64,000 bases of DNA from an uncultured Lachnospiraceae bacterium (GCA_902762905.1 CACWQE010000002.1:1-64000); one strand, 5' to 3'. Positions 27,121 through 36,024 are shown, counted from the first letter of the stretch. A program made the numbers and translations. Notes: generated from the sequence alone by a model not told the origin.

Positions 27121-27245
27121 AAAAAATACACCCTATGCAATAAGGTGTTATTTGTGGTATACTTGACTTGCTGATGGTCGGTATACCACAACACCTGTTG
27201 TGTATAGTGACTTGTGATCTGCTCCGGCGGCAACTGGGGCAGATC
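27121..27245 (-). promoter_or_regulatory. Integrase leader: switch-like attenuator RNA (copy A)
   Basis: On the minus strand, in order: a 5' hairpin (27216-27245); a nested helix with CTATACA/TGCATAG outermost (27201-27207 with 27133-27139), AGGTGTT/AACACCT (27190-27196 with 27143-27149) and GTGGTATAC/GTATACCAC (27181-27189 with 27154-27162) closed by a loop holding TCAGCAAGTC (27165-27174); then an overlapping terminator ACACCTTA/TAGGGTGT (27128-27148) with ATTTTTT. The AACACCT strand can pair with only one partner, so the two forms exclude each other. The same plan occurs at 51984-52101. Confidence 0.7.
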
Positions 27246-27253
27246 GTTTTTTA

Positions 27254-27281
27254 TTGACTTATCAGTATATTTTGCTATAAT
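27254..27281 (+). promoter_or_regulatory. Promoter of the antitoxin RNA; back-to-back integrase promoter
   Basis: Plus strand: TTGACT (27254-27259), 16-nt spacer, TATAAT (27276-27281). On the minus strand TTGTTA (27287-27292) and TATACT (27264-27269) are 17 nt apart and would start the integrase leader. The two promoters overlap, so their transcription may interfere. Confidence 0.6.
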
Positions 27282-27286
27282 ATACT

Positions 27287-27398
27287 TAACAAGAGAGCCG
27301 GTGACTAGATTAAGCCTAGCCGCTGGTAGTAAAGATGTTACAAAAAGTAGCGCCTTAGTTTACCAGACAGAGGGCGCTACTTTTTGCGTTTAATGTAA
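27287..27398 (+). ncRNA. Putative antisense RNA antitoxin
   Basis: A transcript from the 27254-27281 promoter would run to a strong terminator, AAAAAGTAGCGCC (27353-27366 region) paired with GGGCGCTACTTTTT (27372-27385). It overlaps in antisense the 3' end of the small toxin frame at 27377-27463, the arrangement of TxpA/RatA-type type I systems. Start and end are inferred from signals only. Confidence 0.6.
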
Positions 27399-27463
27399 AT
27401 AACAAGAGTTATAACAGCGCAAAGCATAATTACAAATTGGAATAAATCACTATATGTAACCAT
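27377..27463 (-). CDS. Small hydrophobic type I toxin, holin-like
   Basis: This 28-aa peptide (MVTYSDLFQFVIMLC then a hydrophobic stretch, ending YIKRKK) has one membrane segment and a basic tail. It matches the plan of the short 'putative holin-like toxin' family of Firmicutes. AGGGAG lies about 10 nt before the ATG. Its stop codon lies in the bidirectional terminator shared with the antisense RNA. It was found by reading the intergenic region; it is too short for routine gene callers. Confidence 0.72.
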   Translation of the reverse strand: MVTYSDLFQFVIMLCAVITLVIYIKRKK

Positions 27464-27489
27464 TGGCACCAGCTCCCTTCATAAGTAAT

Positions 27490-27560
27490 CCAGCAGCTGA
27501 CATATCGCCCCACCGGCTCCCCGGTTAAATATGTTATTGTATGCTCCGGGTGAACCGGAG
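27490..27560 (-). repeat. Leader repeat of the toxin gene (copy 1)
   Basis: This 71-bp block is repeated almost exactly at 53135-53206 (one inserted base). On the minus strand it can form CTCCGG-loop-CCGGAG and a second helix around CATA...TATG with CCGG/CCGG inside. It ends about 26 nt before the toxin ATG, so it is probably the structured 5' leader of the toxin mRNA. Confidence 0.65.
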
Positions 27561-27788
27561 ATTAACATTCAACTTCGATTAATTCATTTGATTTATCTCT
27601 ATCCCTATCCCATAGTTTTACACTTGATTATTTCTGATAATCTGAATGAAAAACAGTATAATTTGAATCTGCATACAAAACATGTATTATACTAATAGGC
27701 TGTAAATATATTTTATAAATATATTCTAGCATGAGAAAAACGGAATGACAAGGAGGAATACCTACATTACTGAAAATATGGAATTTAT

Positions 27789-27899
27789 GAACGAAAAAGT
27801 CAAACATTTGAAATTATTTCATAATTATGACTATTTGTTCATAAAGTTATGAAATTATTACATAAATTTGACTTTTTTGATCAAACGTTTGAACGAAAA
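27789..27899. promoter_or_regulatory. AT-rich dyad cluster upstream of the surface-protein gene
   Basis: A near-perfect 12-bp palindrome TCAAACATTTGA (27800-27811) and a perfect one, TCAAACGTTTGA (27881-27892), bracket a ~30-bp imperfect inverted repeat (AAAGTCAAA...TTATTTCATAA with TTATGAAATTATT...TTTGACTTT). The direct repeat GAACGAAAA stands at 27790 and 27891. It looks like a multi-site operator or a cruciform. Elsewhere in 27561-28028 I see only the promoter at 27940-27968. Confidence 0.5.
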
Positions 27900-27939
27900 C
27901 GGGCACTTTATTTTTATTTTGCATTTTTAGTCATAATTG

Positions 27940-27968
27940 TAGACAAGGGGAAATGAACACCGTATAAT
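27940..27968 (+). promoter_or_regulatory. Promoter of the surface-protein gene
   Basis: TAGACA (27940-27945) and TATAAT (27963-27968) are 17 nt apart, 60 nt before the start codon and just downstream of the dyad cluster. Confidence 0.6.
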
Positions 27969-28028
27969 GACACAATCAATTGTTTGCAAACTTTCGATAA
28001 GACATTATACGAGTAAGGAGATGAATGA

Positions 28029-31000
28029 ATGCGGTTAAAAATAAAGCGCATAATGGCAATGGTTCTCATTGCGGTATTGCTTATAACTATGGTGCCCATG
28101 AGTGCGATAGAAGTATATGCAGATGGAATATCGGAAACTTCCGTGAGTGAGATACAAGCACAGAACACAGAAGAGGATATATTGTCAACAGATATGGATA
28201 TTGGGAAAGATTCCGAAGATACGGCGGTAACCTGGCATGAGACACAAGAGGTACCGAAGGAAGATAAGAGTCAGACCAACGTAGAAGCAAATGCAGATAT
28301 GAGTGCAGATAAAGAGGAAGTAACAGAAGAGTCTGAGCAGATAGCGTCGGAAAATCAGCAGGAAAGAATGTCGGATGCTGACCTGGTGGAAGTAACAGAG
28401 CCGGATGTCATAGAAAAAGAAAAGGTTATGGCGGACGAAATTTCTGTGCCGTTGTTTGTAAATGGAGAAAGTGTTGAGTCAGATTCCAGGAAGGAACAGG
28501 AGAAAAAAGTAATTTCCAAGATTGGCTTACATAATGCAGAAATTGGAATTTCACTACACAATCTGGATGAGAAAGTGCCATTAGGATGTATTATGGCGGC
28601 GGATCAGTGGTCAGATGGACATTTCAAATGGTATGTGAACACGGGCGCGGCAGGCAGACATTATATATTTTGTATGGAAAAGGGAAAAGTCATGAAAAGT
28701 GGCATATTCCAACCGGCTAAATATTCTGGCGCATGGGGGACTGGTGAGAATACATTTCGAATTGCCGTTGCGATGGATTATTTTAAGAAGCATGGTGGAT
28801 GGTCATCGGAAGATGGTTATGTAGAGGCGCAACAGGCTATATGGAATGAAGGTGGAACGGAGGCTGCAAATCATTTGATAAAATATTCGAATTATTTGTG
28901 GCAGTTAACAGAGCTAAATCCTGACCGGAATTCAGGTATGGGAAGTTATTCGGATCAAATAATGGCCATTGCAAAGTCAGAAATGGAGAGTAAGAAAAAG
29001 CGAAGTAATATTATAGCTGCGGCTAAGGAGTTGCCGGTTACACATCAGGATGGGTATGATCTGCAAGGAACGATTCGAATCAAGGGCTCTGCATGGAAAT
29101 ATTTTGCAGTTGGAAATGGATGGGGATCCATTGAAGTGGCAGGATGTTATAAGGCAGATGGCACCCGCTTAGAGAATTCTGTAGCTGTAGCATCCGTTAA
29201 TTCGGACGGTAATCTGGTCGTATCCGCAAAACAGTCAGACGGCGTAGAAAAGATTGCTACGTCAGAACAGGATGCCATACTCGTTCTTATGAAAGTAAAT
29301 CCAACCTATGAAGGATCAACAGAGATTTCTTATCTTAAAACTGGATTTGATGAAAAGACGCAGACGCTAAGTTATGATGCCAGTTTCTCTTCACCAGCCT
29401 ATTTTGCGGTTAAGGTGTATGGAACAGAGAATACTTATACTTCTACCGGTGTATATATCAACAAGATCGATGAGTATGGAAATCCGGTTGATGGTGCGCA
29501 ATTCTTTATAGGCGGAGGGCAGACCGATGGTGGTTACTTCGGACGCAATTTTACTGCAGGAGAATATGTTGAGATTGACAAACCGGGAACATATGCGATT
29601 GCGGAGACTTCTGCACCGGCTGGTATGAAACTGTATACCAATGAGTGGGGCAATCATGCTGTTGCCAGGTTTTCAGTGACAGAAGATGCAAACAAACAGT
29701 TGGTGATCACGCCAATATGGAGTGCACCAGGGGTGAAACTAGAGACAGAGGAATCGGGAGTTTCGTATTGCTATACCATTCCAAATACATATTTCGATGG
29801 TGATGCTGTTTTGCGAAAGACCGGAAATATGTTTGTTGGATTTGAAAATGGAGCGTTTGTATATCATACACGGGAATTACGGAATGTCACATTTGAATTA
29901 TATGCAGCTCACGACATTTATGTACAGGATACACTGCTCTTTGCTGCAGACCAGTTAATAACCAACGAGGAATTGAACAATTCTATCTGGAATCAGATTG
30001 GTGGACATAATGCACATATAGAAGAGAAAACGGATGGTGATGGACAGATACGATATGAAAATCTTCCATTAGGGCGTTATTATGTAGTGGAGAAAGCAAC
30101 GCCGTATGACGGGTATTGGGTTTCTGGTGAGAGATTATATTTTGATATTACGGTCAATGAAGATGGACAGCCGACGGAGATTGTGAAAGAACGCAATGGA
30201 TACGTAAATGAACTGGTTCCGGCACAATGCATGGTCACGAAAGAAGATGCAAAGGGAAAAAGACTAGCCGGAGCGGAATTTACAATTTATGCGCATATTG
30301 ATAATCAGAATTATATGGGAGGTAATCTGTTTTCGGTAGAACAGACACGACCGGCGGTTGTGTCTAGGAAAAATGGCAAAGAGATTACGGAAGAGAATCG
30401 TTGGATTCCGTTAGAAACAGTGAAGTCTGATCACAACGGGCAGGCATTCTTTGATCTGCAGCTTCCGTATGGAAAATATTTAGTCGTTGAAACACATCCT
30501 CCAAAAGGAGAGAAGGGATCTTATGCATTAGCAAAAGAATCGTATGTGTTTGAACATGTTAGTAAGGAAAATGACACATTTGCATCGGGAGCATTATTTA
30601 CCCATACGTTTCAAGATGAGGAACAGGAAAATATTATTATAATCCGTAAGACGGGAGAATTGTTGACGGATGCTAAGACGGAACATTCCGCTTATGGAGA
30701 TTGCCGGAAGTTAATATTTTCTCCGCTTGCGGCAAAAGATGTGCAATTCGAGATACGCGATGCAGCGGGTGATCTTATTGAGTCATTGTCGACGGACGAA
30801 CATGGAGAGGCAAGAAGTGGTAACCTGAAACCGGGAACCTATTATGTTGCGGAAGTGTGGACACGCGGCGAACTGAAGCGTGTTGTAGATGCGAAAGAAG
30901 TAAGACTGGAAGCTAATACAACGAAGAAGGTACAGACACAAACGGTTGATTTCTATAATGAAAAGGTAACAACGAAGATTCGGATCCATAAGAAGGCGGA

Positions 31001-33890
31001 GACGGTATCTAAGGCAGGAGTGGTATCGAATGTCAGTCGAACCGACAGCTTATTTGAGTATAAGGAACAAGCTGTGGAAGGTGTTGTGTTCGGGATATTT
31101 ACAAAAGAAGACATATGCAATGCGGATGGAATTGTGGTTGTGAAAGCAGATTCCTGTCTTGGATATTGTGTAACGGATAAAGAAGGAACTGCACAATTTG
31201 ACGACACGTTGCCTACCGGCAATTATTATTACAAGGAGGTTCGTACAAAAGATACGACTTATAGAATAGATACAGATTCATATGAGTTTCAGGTAACATT
31301 AGAAGGAAAAGATCTTGATATGGACCTGAATCAGGAAGAACCGGTTGTTAACCGGAAATATCGTGGAAGCATTAAAGTGATCAAGACAGATTCTGTAACA
31401 AAAACAGTGTTGCAAGGGGTATCCTTTCAGTTACTTGATAATGAAAAGAAGCTCTTAGGCACATTTGTGACAGATGAGCACGGTGAAATATGGATTGGCA
31501 ATCTTCCTGTGGGAGTCTATTATCTGCAAGAAACAAAAACGCTGGAACAATATGTACTAGATGACAGTATGCGGGAGATTGTATTAGACCGAAATCATTT
31601 AGATGTTGTGATGCAGATTGAAAATGCAAAACAGCAAGAGAATATAACAGAAGATTCGGAATCGGATACCGATCAAATCGTAAATGATATCGTCAATCGG
31701 GAAAAGGTATCAAGCCGTAATAAGCATGTAAAGACGGGTGACGATAATTTTCGGAATATTATATTTGGATTCGTTGTAGCGGTGCTGTTGCTAATAATGA
31801 TAAGAAGAAAGGAGTGGGAACTCATGTTGAAACGGAGAATGAATGGATTATTGTTACTCGTTGTGGCAGTTATTGCGGTATTTATGATAAATAAACCGGT
31901 GCATGCGGAAAGCGTAGGCGATATCAAAGTAACTAATGCCAAAATATATGTGGATGGAAAGCTGGTAGATGGACAAGTCAGTTTAGAAGAGGAGTATAAT
32001 GCATATTTTCTAGTAGCATACACGAGTGAAGGCATATACCGTTCCAGTCAGACTTATACGATACACGCAACAAATGCAAATGAAGATTGTGAAATGAAGC
32101 CGAGTTCAGGTGGATATACGGACAAACCATATACTTTAATTGGGACAAGGACAAGCCGGACGGTGGAAGTACCGGATACCATTCAGGTAATGTGTAACGT
32201 GGAATATACCTATTATTTTTTGCATGGTGAGAAGGTATCTAAGAATGATAGGCTGGTAGAGGCAGGAGAAATCACGCAGATTGCATATTATAGCGGAATG
32301 AATGTAATTGTGCCAGAGGATTGCAGAGTGAGAGAAATCTATGCGGACTCGGATGGAAAGGCGTTAAAGAAAGAAGAAATAGAACGTCTTCGGTTACAGA
32401 TATATAAAAAGGATGTAAATTGTGCATTCCGTTTTCCGTCGGGTAATATACTTAGTGAAAGAGATTATTTGAATTTATGTGATGCATGGAGTCAGAATGT
32501 AAAACTGTATTATGGTACAAGGGCGGCACAGGCGATGCGGTTTGATGTAACTGTACTGACACGGGCAGAAGGAGAACGGCGTGTTACGGTGGAACCGGGT
32601 TATGTAACCGGAGAGGTTACTTACGAGTTAAATGGCGGAAGAATGAAAAAAGGACAGGACATCGATCAGTATATCTTAGGCAAGCCTTATGTTTTGGAAA
32701 GCCCAGAGAAAAAAGATTACAGATTCTTAGGATGGTATTATAGAAAAGATTTATCGCAGGAAGACATCTTACAACAAAATGAGGAACAACAATATTATCT
32801 AACAGAAAAGGATGTTGCGCAAAAGACGCTTACTATATATGCAAAATGGCAGTTTGATGTAAAGGTAAAACGGAATGGGGTACAATATCAACTGATGCCA
32901 GATGGAACAGCGCAGGTGATCGGATGTGATGACAGTGCTGATATTTCTATTATGGAAGAAGTTACATATGGTGGTAAGAAATATCCGGTTACCAGAATTT
33001 TAAAAGGTGCATATGCAAAAGATTCAATCTGCCGGTTAGAGATTCCGAAGAGCATATATGAGATTGAACCGGGCGCATTTCTTGAATGTGCCAAGTTGCA
33101 GGATGTATATGTGAAGGCATTGGAACTGTCGATTGCAGGGTGTTTCCCAAGTGATGTTACATTGCACGCTTATGGAACATCGAAGGCTTATCAGGAATAT
33201 GAGAATGTTGGATATAATGGAGAAAAGAATGCATATGCAAGTAAGATTGTATATGTATTAAATGGTGGTGAGAATAGTGCGGATAATCCGGAAACTTATA
33301 TCTGGAAGAGTAATCTGGTATTACAGCCTGCGGCAAAGAAAAATGCCCGTTTTGACGGTTGGTATATGGACAGTGCTTTTCAGGAAAATTCAAGGATTGA
33401 ATCTATCTGTGAAGATGTCTATCAGGATGTGATATTATATGCAAAATTTATACCGGTTACAGGCGATGCGGCTCCAAATGATGAAGTGATCGTGCCGGTT
33501 GTGAATGAAAGGGAAACATCTTCAGAACGGACAGAGCAGATCATACAGATTCCGGCAATTGATGTTGCAAAAGATACGCAGACAACAGTAACCAGACAAT
33601 CAGCAATTACGAAACCTAGAATTACAGAAGTGAGGTTTCGGATAAAAAAGAATCGAAAAGTCAAAATGTCAGTTACATCAGATATGGCACAGGGATATTG
33701 TATGGAGTATGCGACAAATAAGAAATTAAAACACCGCAATACAATATATATATCGAAAGACAAATATACATTTTCAAATTGGAAAAAAGGAAAGACATAT
33801 TATATAAGAATCCGGGCATACAGAAGGGATCAAAATAATAAACGAATCTATAGTGATTGGACCAAAGTATATTCCCTTGTGATGAAATAA
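28029..33890 (+). CDS. Giant surface-adhesin frame: thioester/Cna-B protein joined to an InlB-repeat protein
   Basis: The frame has 1953 codons. Residues 1-31 are a signal peptide; about 180-290 form a thioester-domain-like region (Cys215 in IFCMEKG and Gln268/269 in EAQQAIW); about 470-1225 hold some six SpaA/Cna-B-like folds, each ending in patterns such as LPLGRYYVVEKATP or LPVGVYYLQETKT. VKTGDD (1234-1239), a membrane segment and RRKE form a sortase-type sorting signal. The frame does not stop: after Trp1263 an internal Met1266 starts a second signal peptide (MLKRRMNGLLLLVVAVIAVF) and a 688-residue part with InlB B-repeats (VTYELNGG...FLGWYYRK and IVYVLNGG...FDGWYMD), a BspA-like leucine-rich stretch and a C-terminal Fn3-like region. 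The first part should be wall-anchored and bind host surfaces covalently; this is inference from the domains. No sortase gene lies in the window. Confidence 0.88.
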   Translation: MRLKIKRIMAMVLIAVLLITMVPMSAIEVYADGISETSVSEIQAQNTEEDILSTDMDIGKDSEDTAVTWHETQEVPKEDKSQTNVEANADMSADKEEVTEESEQIASENQQERMSDADLVEVTEPDVIEKEKVMADEISVPLFVNGESVESDSRKEQEKKVISKIGLHNAEIGISLHNLDEKVPLGCIMAADQWSDGHFKWYVNTGAAGRHYIFCMEKGKVMKSGIFQPAKYSGAWGTGENTFRIAVAMDYFKKHGGWSSEDGYVEAQQAIWNEGGTEAANHLIKYSNYLWQLTELNPDRNSGMGSYSDQIMAIAKSEMESKKKRSNIIAAAKELPVTHQDGYDLQGTIRIKGSAWKYFAVGNGWGSIEVAGCYKADGTRLENSVAVASVNSDGNLVVSAKQSDGVEKIATSEQDAILVLMKVNPTYEGSTEISYLKTGFDEKTQTLSYDASFSSPAYFAVKVYGTENTYTSTGVYINKIDEYGNPVDGAQFFIGGGQTDGGYFGRNFTAGEYVEIDKPGTYAIAETSAPAGMKLYTNEWGNHAVARFSVTEDANKQLVITPIWSAPGVKLETEESGVSYCYTIPNTYFDGDAVLRKTGNMFVGFENGAFVYHTRELRNVTFELYAAHDIYVQDTLLFAADQLITNEELNNSIWNQIGGHNAHIEEKTDGDGQIRYENLPLGRYYVVEKATPYDGYWVSGERLYFDITVNEDGQPTEIVKERNGYVNELVPAQCMVTKEDAKGKRLAGAEFTIYAHIDNQNYMGGNLFSVEQTRPAVVSRKNGKEITEENRWIPLETVKSDHNGQAFFDLQLPYGKYLVVETHPPKGEKGSYALAKESYVFEHVSKENDTFASGALFTHTFQDEEQENIIIIRKTGELLTDAKTEHSAYGDCRKLIFSPLAAKDVQFEIRDAAGDLIESLSTDEHGEARSGNLKPGTYYVAEVWTRGELKRVVDAKEVRLEANTTKKVQTQTVDFYNEKVTTKIRIHKKAETVSKAGVVSNVSRTDSLFEYKEQAVEGVVFGIFTKEDICNADGIVVVKADSCLGYCVTDKEGTAQFDDTLPTGNYYYKEVRTKDTTYRIDTDSYEFQVTLEGKDLDMDLNQEEPVVNRKYRGSIKVIKTDSVTKTVLQGVSFQLLDNEKKLLGTFVTDEHGEIWIGNLPVGVYYLQETKTLEQYVLDDSMREIVLDRNHLDVVMQIENAKQQENITEDSESDTDQIVNDIVNREKVSSRNKHVKTGDDNFRNIIFGFVVAVLLLIMIRRKEWELMLKRRMNGLLLLVVAVIAVFMINKPVHAESVGDIKVTNAKIYVDGKLVDGQVSLEEEYNAYFLVAYTSEGIYRSSQTYTIHATNANEDCEMKPSSGGYTDKPYTLIGTRTSRTVEVPDTIQVMCNVEYTYYFLHGEKVSKNDRLVEAGEITQIAYYSGMNVIVPEDCRVREIYADSDGKALKKEEIERLRLQIYKKDVNCAFRFPSGNILSERDYLNLCDAWSQNVKLYYGTRAAQAMRFDVTVLTRAEGERRVTVEPGYVTGEVTYELNGGRMKKGQDIDQYILGKPYVLESPEKKDYRFLGWYYRKDLSQEDILQQNEEQQYYLTEKDVAQKTLTIYAKWQFDVKVKRNGVQYQLMPDGTAQVIGCDDSADISIMEEVTYGGKKYPVTRILKGAYAKDSICRLEIPKSIYEIEPGAFLECAKLQDVYVKALELSIAGCFPSDVTLHAYGTSKAYQEYENVGYNGEKNAYASKIVYVLNGGENSADNPETYIWKSNLVLQPAAKKNARFDGWYMDSAFQENSRIESICEDVYQDVILYAKFIPVTGDAAPNDEVIVPVVNERETSSERTEQIIQIPAIDVAKDTQTTVTRQSAITKPRITEVRFRIKKNRKVKMSVTSDMAQGYCMEYATNKKLKHRNTIYISKDKYTFSNWKKGKTYYIRIRAYRRDQNNKRIYSDWTKVYSLVMK
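31808..31826 (+). promoter_or_regulatory. Internal ribosome binding site and start in the adhesin frame
   Basis: AAAGGAG (31808-31814) lies 9 nt before ATG 31824, which opens a complete signal peptide in the same frame. TGG at 31815-31817 stands where a stop codon of the first protein would be expected, right after the positively charged tail of its sorting signal. A separate 688-aa product (31824-33890) is therefore likely. Confidence 0.75.
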
Positions 33891-33922
33891 AATGGATTCT
33901 TTCTATAGAAGCAATTAATTGA

Positions 33923-33972
33923 TAAACGCACCTGGGTAGATTGCGAGAAGACAATCTGCTCAGGTGCGTTTA
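33923..33972 (+). terminator. Terminator after the surface-protein gene
   Basis: AAACGCACCTG pairs with CAGGTGCGTTT, with an inner AGATTG/CAATCT helix. Confidence 0.8.
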
Positions 33973-34037
33973 CATATCTGTTACGATAAATAGTGTTGAC
34001 GTGGTGAATTATCTACATTTTTACTAAATATTGTGTG

Positions 34038-34066
34038 TTGTAATGAAAGATGAAATAAGATATAAT
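34038..34066 (+). promoter_or_regulatory. Promoter of the OPT transporter operon
   Basis: TTGTAA (34038-34043) and TATAAT (34061-34066) are 17 nt apart. Confidence 0.6.
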
Positions 34067-34141
34067 ACCAAAATATGATAAAATAGCTGCCTGGTGGACA
34101 GAATACAGAACACAGGGCAACTATATGATAGGAGGACAATA

Positions 34142-36022
34142 ATGAACGAACAATTTAAGCCATATGTTCCGGCAGAGAAAGTGACACCAGAATTCACAGT
34201 GACGTCGGTGATTATGGGAGTGCTACTAGCGATTATTTTTGGTGCAGCGAATGCTTATTTAGGACTTAGAGTAGGTATGACAGTGTCTGCTTCCATTCCG
34301 GCAGCAGTAATTTCTATGGGCGTGATCCGGGTGATCATGCGCAAAGATTCGATTTTAGAGAGCAATATGGTACAGACAATTGGATCGGCAGGTGAGTCAT
34401 TAGCTGCGGGAGCTATCTTTACGATGCCTGTTTTATTTTTATGGGCAAAGGATGGCGTGATAGAACAGCCTAGTATGCTCACGATTTCACTGATCGCATT
34501 ATGTGGTGGTGTATTAGGTGTCTTATTTATGGTGCCACTTCGGAATGCTTTGATCGTAAAAGAACATGGTGTGCTTCCTTATCCGGAAGGTACAGCGTGT
34601 GCAGAGGTTCTCTTGGCCGGGGAAGAAGGTGGAGCCAGTGCAACTACGGTATTTGCAGGTATGGGATTTGCAGCGCTTTTCAAATTCCTTGTAGATGGAT
34701 TAAAAGTGATTCCTGGTGTGCTCACAGCCAGGATCTCAGCATTAAAGACTGAGCTGTCTGCGGAAGTGTATCCGGCATTGATTGGTGTGGGATATATCTG
34801 CGGGCCTAAGATTGCGTCTTATATGTTTGCCGGAGGTATTATCGGATGGTTTGTATTGATTCCGGCAATTGTTACATTTGGTGGAGATACGATTCTGTAT
34901 CCGGGCGCAGATACGATTGCAAACTTATATGCGCAAGGTGGAGCCTCTGCCATCTGGAGTAATTACATTCGTTACATTGGTGCTGGTGCTGTGGCAGCGG
35001 GAGGTATTATCAGTCTGATCAAGTCAATGCCTTTGATCGTAAGTACATTTGTAGATGCAATTAAAGGTATCAAGGGAGGAAAGGACAATGCAAACATCCG
35101 TACTGAGCAGGATCTGGATATGCGCTTTATCGGTGCAGGCGTATTGTTGATGATTATTATTATCTGGTTATTACCACAGATTCCGGTTACTTTGATCGGT
35201 GCAGCTTTAATTGTACTGTTTGGTTTCTTCTTTGGGGCAGTATCTTCTAGAATGGTAGGTTTAGTTGGAAGTAGTAATAATCCGGTATCCGGTATGGCGA
35301 TTGCGACATTGTTGATCGCAACCCTTTGTCTGAAAGCGACGGGAGATGGCGGTACACACGGAATGACAGGAGCCATTGCAATTGGATCTATTATATGTAT
35401 TATTGCTGCTATGGCAGGAGATACGTCACAGGATTTGAAGACAGGTTATATATTGGGTGCAACTCCGAAAAAGCAGCAGATCGGAGAATTGATTGGAGCG
35501 ATTATCTCGGCACTTACGATTGGTGGAGTTTTAATTCTGTTAGATTCTGCATGGGGATTTGGTACAGAAGCACTTTCTGCACCACAGGCAACGTTAATGA
35601 AGATGATCGTGGAAGGCGTTATGGATGGTAATCTTCCTTGGACTTTAGTGTTCATTGGTGTATTTATTGCAATTGTGATTGAGATATTGGGAATTGCAGT
35701 ATTGCCAGTGGCAATTGGTTTGTATCTTCCATTAGAATTAAGTGCAACGATTATGGTTGGAGGTTTGATCCGGCATTTTGTAGATAAGAAGAATCAGTCA
35801 GAAGATAGCGAGGCGGGATCTGGTGTGTTATTCTGCTCAGGCTTGATTGCTGGTGAGGGCCTGGTGGGTATCTTACTTGCGATTCTTACTGTTGTTAAGG
35901 TTGCAGACAAGATTGATCTATCTGGATATGTACAGACGGGCATGATTGGCGGAGTGATTCTTTTTGTGATAATGATCGCATTAGTGGTTAAATTTGCAAC
36001 AAGACAGAAAAAAGAGGTATAA
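34142..36022 (+). CDS. OPT-family oligopeptide transporter
   Basis: This 626-aa polytopic protein belongs to the OPT family of proton-driven peptide or metal-chelate importers: IFGAANAYLGLRVGMTVSASIPAAV, GVLPYPEGTACAEVL, GSSNNPVSGMAIAT and DLKTGYILGATPKKQQIGE are family patterns (each a fragment of a longer conserved stretch). The start at 34142 follows AGGAGG by 5-6 nt; the longer frame from 34094 has no site. It heads an apparent three-gene operon with a PqqD-like protein 3 nt downstream and a MecA-like protein. Confidence 0.92.
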   Translation: MNEQFKPYVPAEKVTPEFTVTSVIMGVLLAIIFGAANAYLGLRVGMTVSASIPAAVISMGVIRVIMRKDSILESNMVQTIGSAGESLAAGAIFTMPVLFLWAKDGVIEQPSMLTISLIALCGGVLGVLFMVPLRNALIVKEHGVLPYPEGTACAEVLLAGEEGGASATTVFAGMGFAALFKFLVDGLKVIPGVLTARISALKTELSAEVYPALIGVGYICGPKIASYMFAGGIIGWFVLIPAIVTFGGDTILYPGADTIANLYAQGGASAIWSNYIRYIGAGAVAAGGIISLIKSMPLIVSTFVDAIKGIKGGKDNANIRTEQDLDMRFIGAGVLLMIIIIWLLPQIPVTLIGAALIVLFGFFFGAVSSRMVGLVGSSNNPVSGMAIATLLIATLCLKATGDGGTHGMTGAIAIGSIICIIAAMAGDTSQDLKTGYILGATPKKQQIGELIGAIISALTIGGVLILLDSAWGFGTEALSAPQATLMKMIVEGVMDGNLPWTLVFIGVFIAIVIEILGIAVLPVAIGLYLPLELSATIMVGGLIRHFVDKKNQSEDSEAGSGVLFCSGLIAGEGLVGILLAILTVVKVADKIDLSGYVQTGMIGGVILFVIMIALVVKFATRQKKEV

Positions 36023-36024
36023 TA

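Noticed and set aside
27812..27880. Invertible phase-variation segment upstream of the adhesin gene
   Set aside because: The inverted repeat arms are imperfect and no dedicated invertase lies beside it; kept only as an operator-like dyad cluster.
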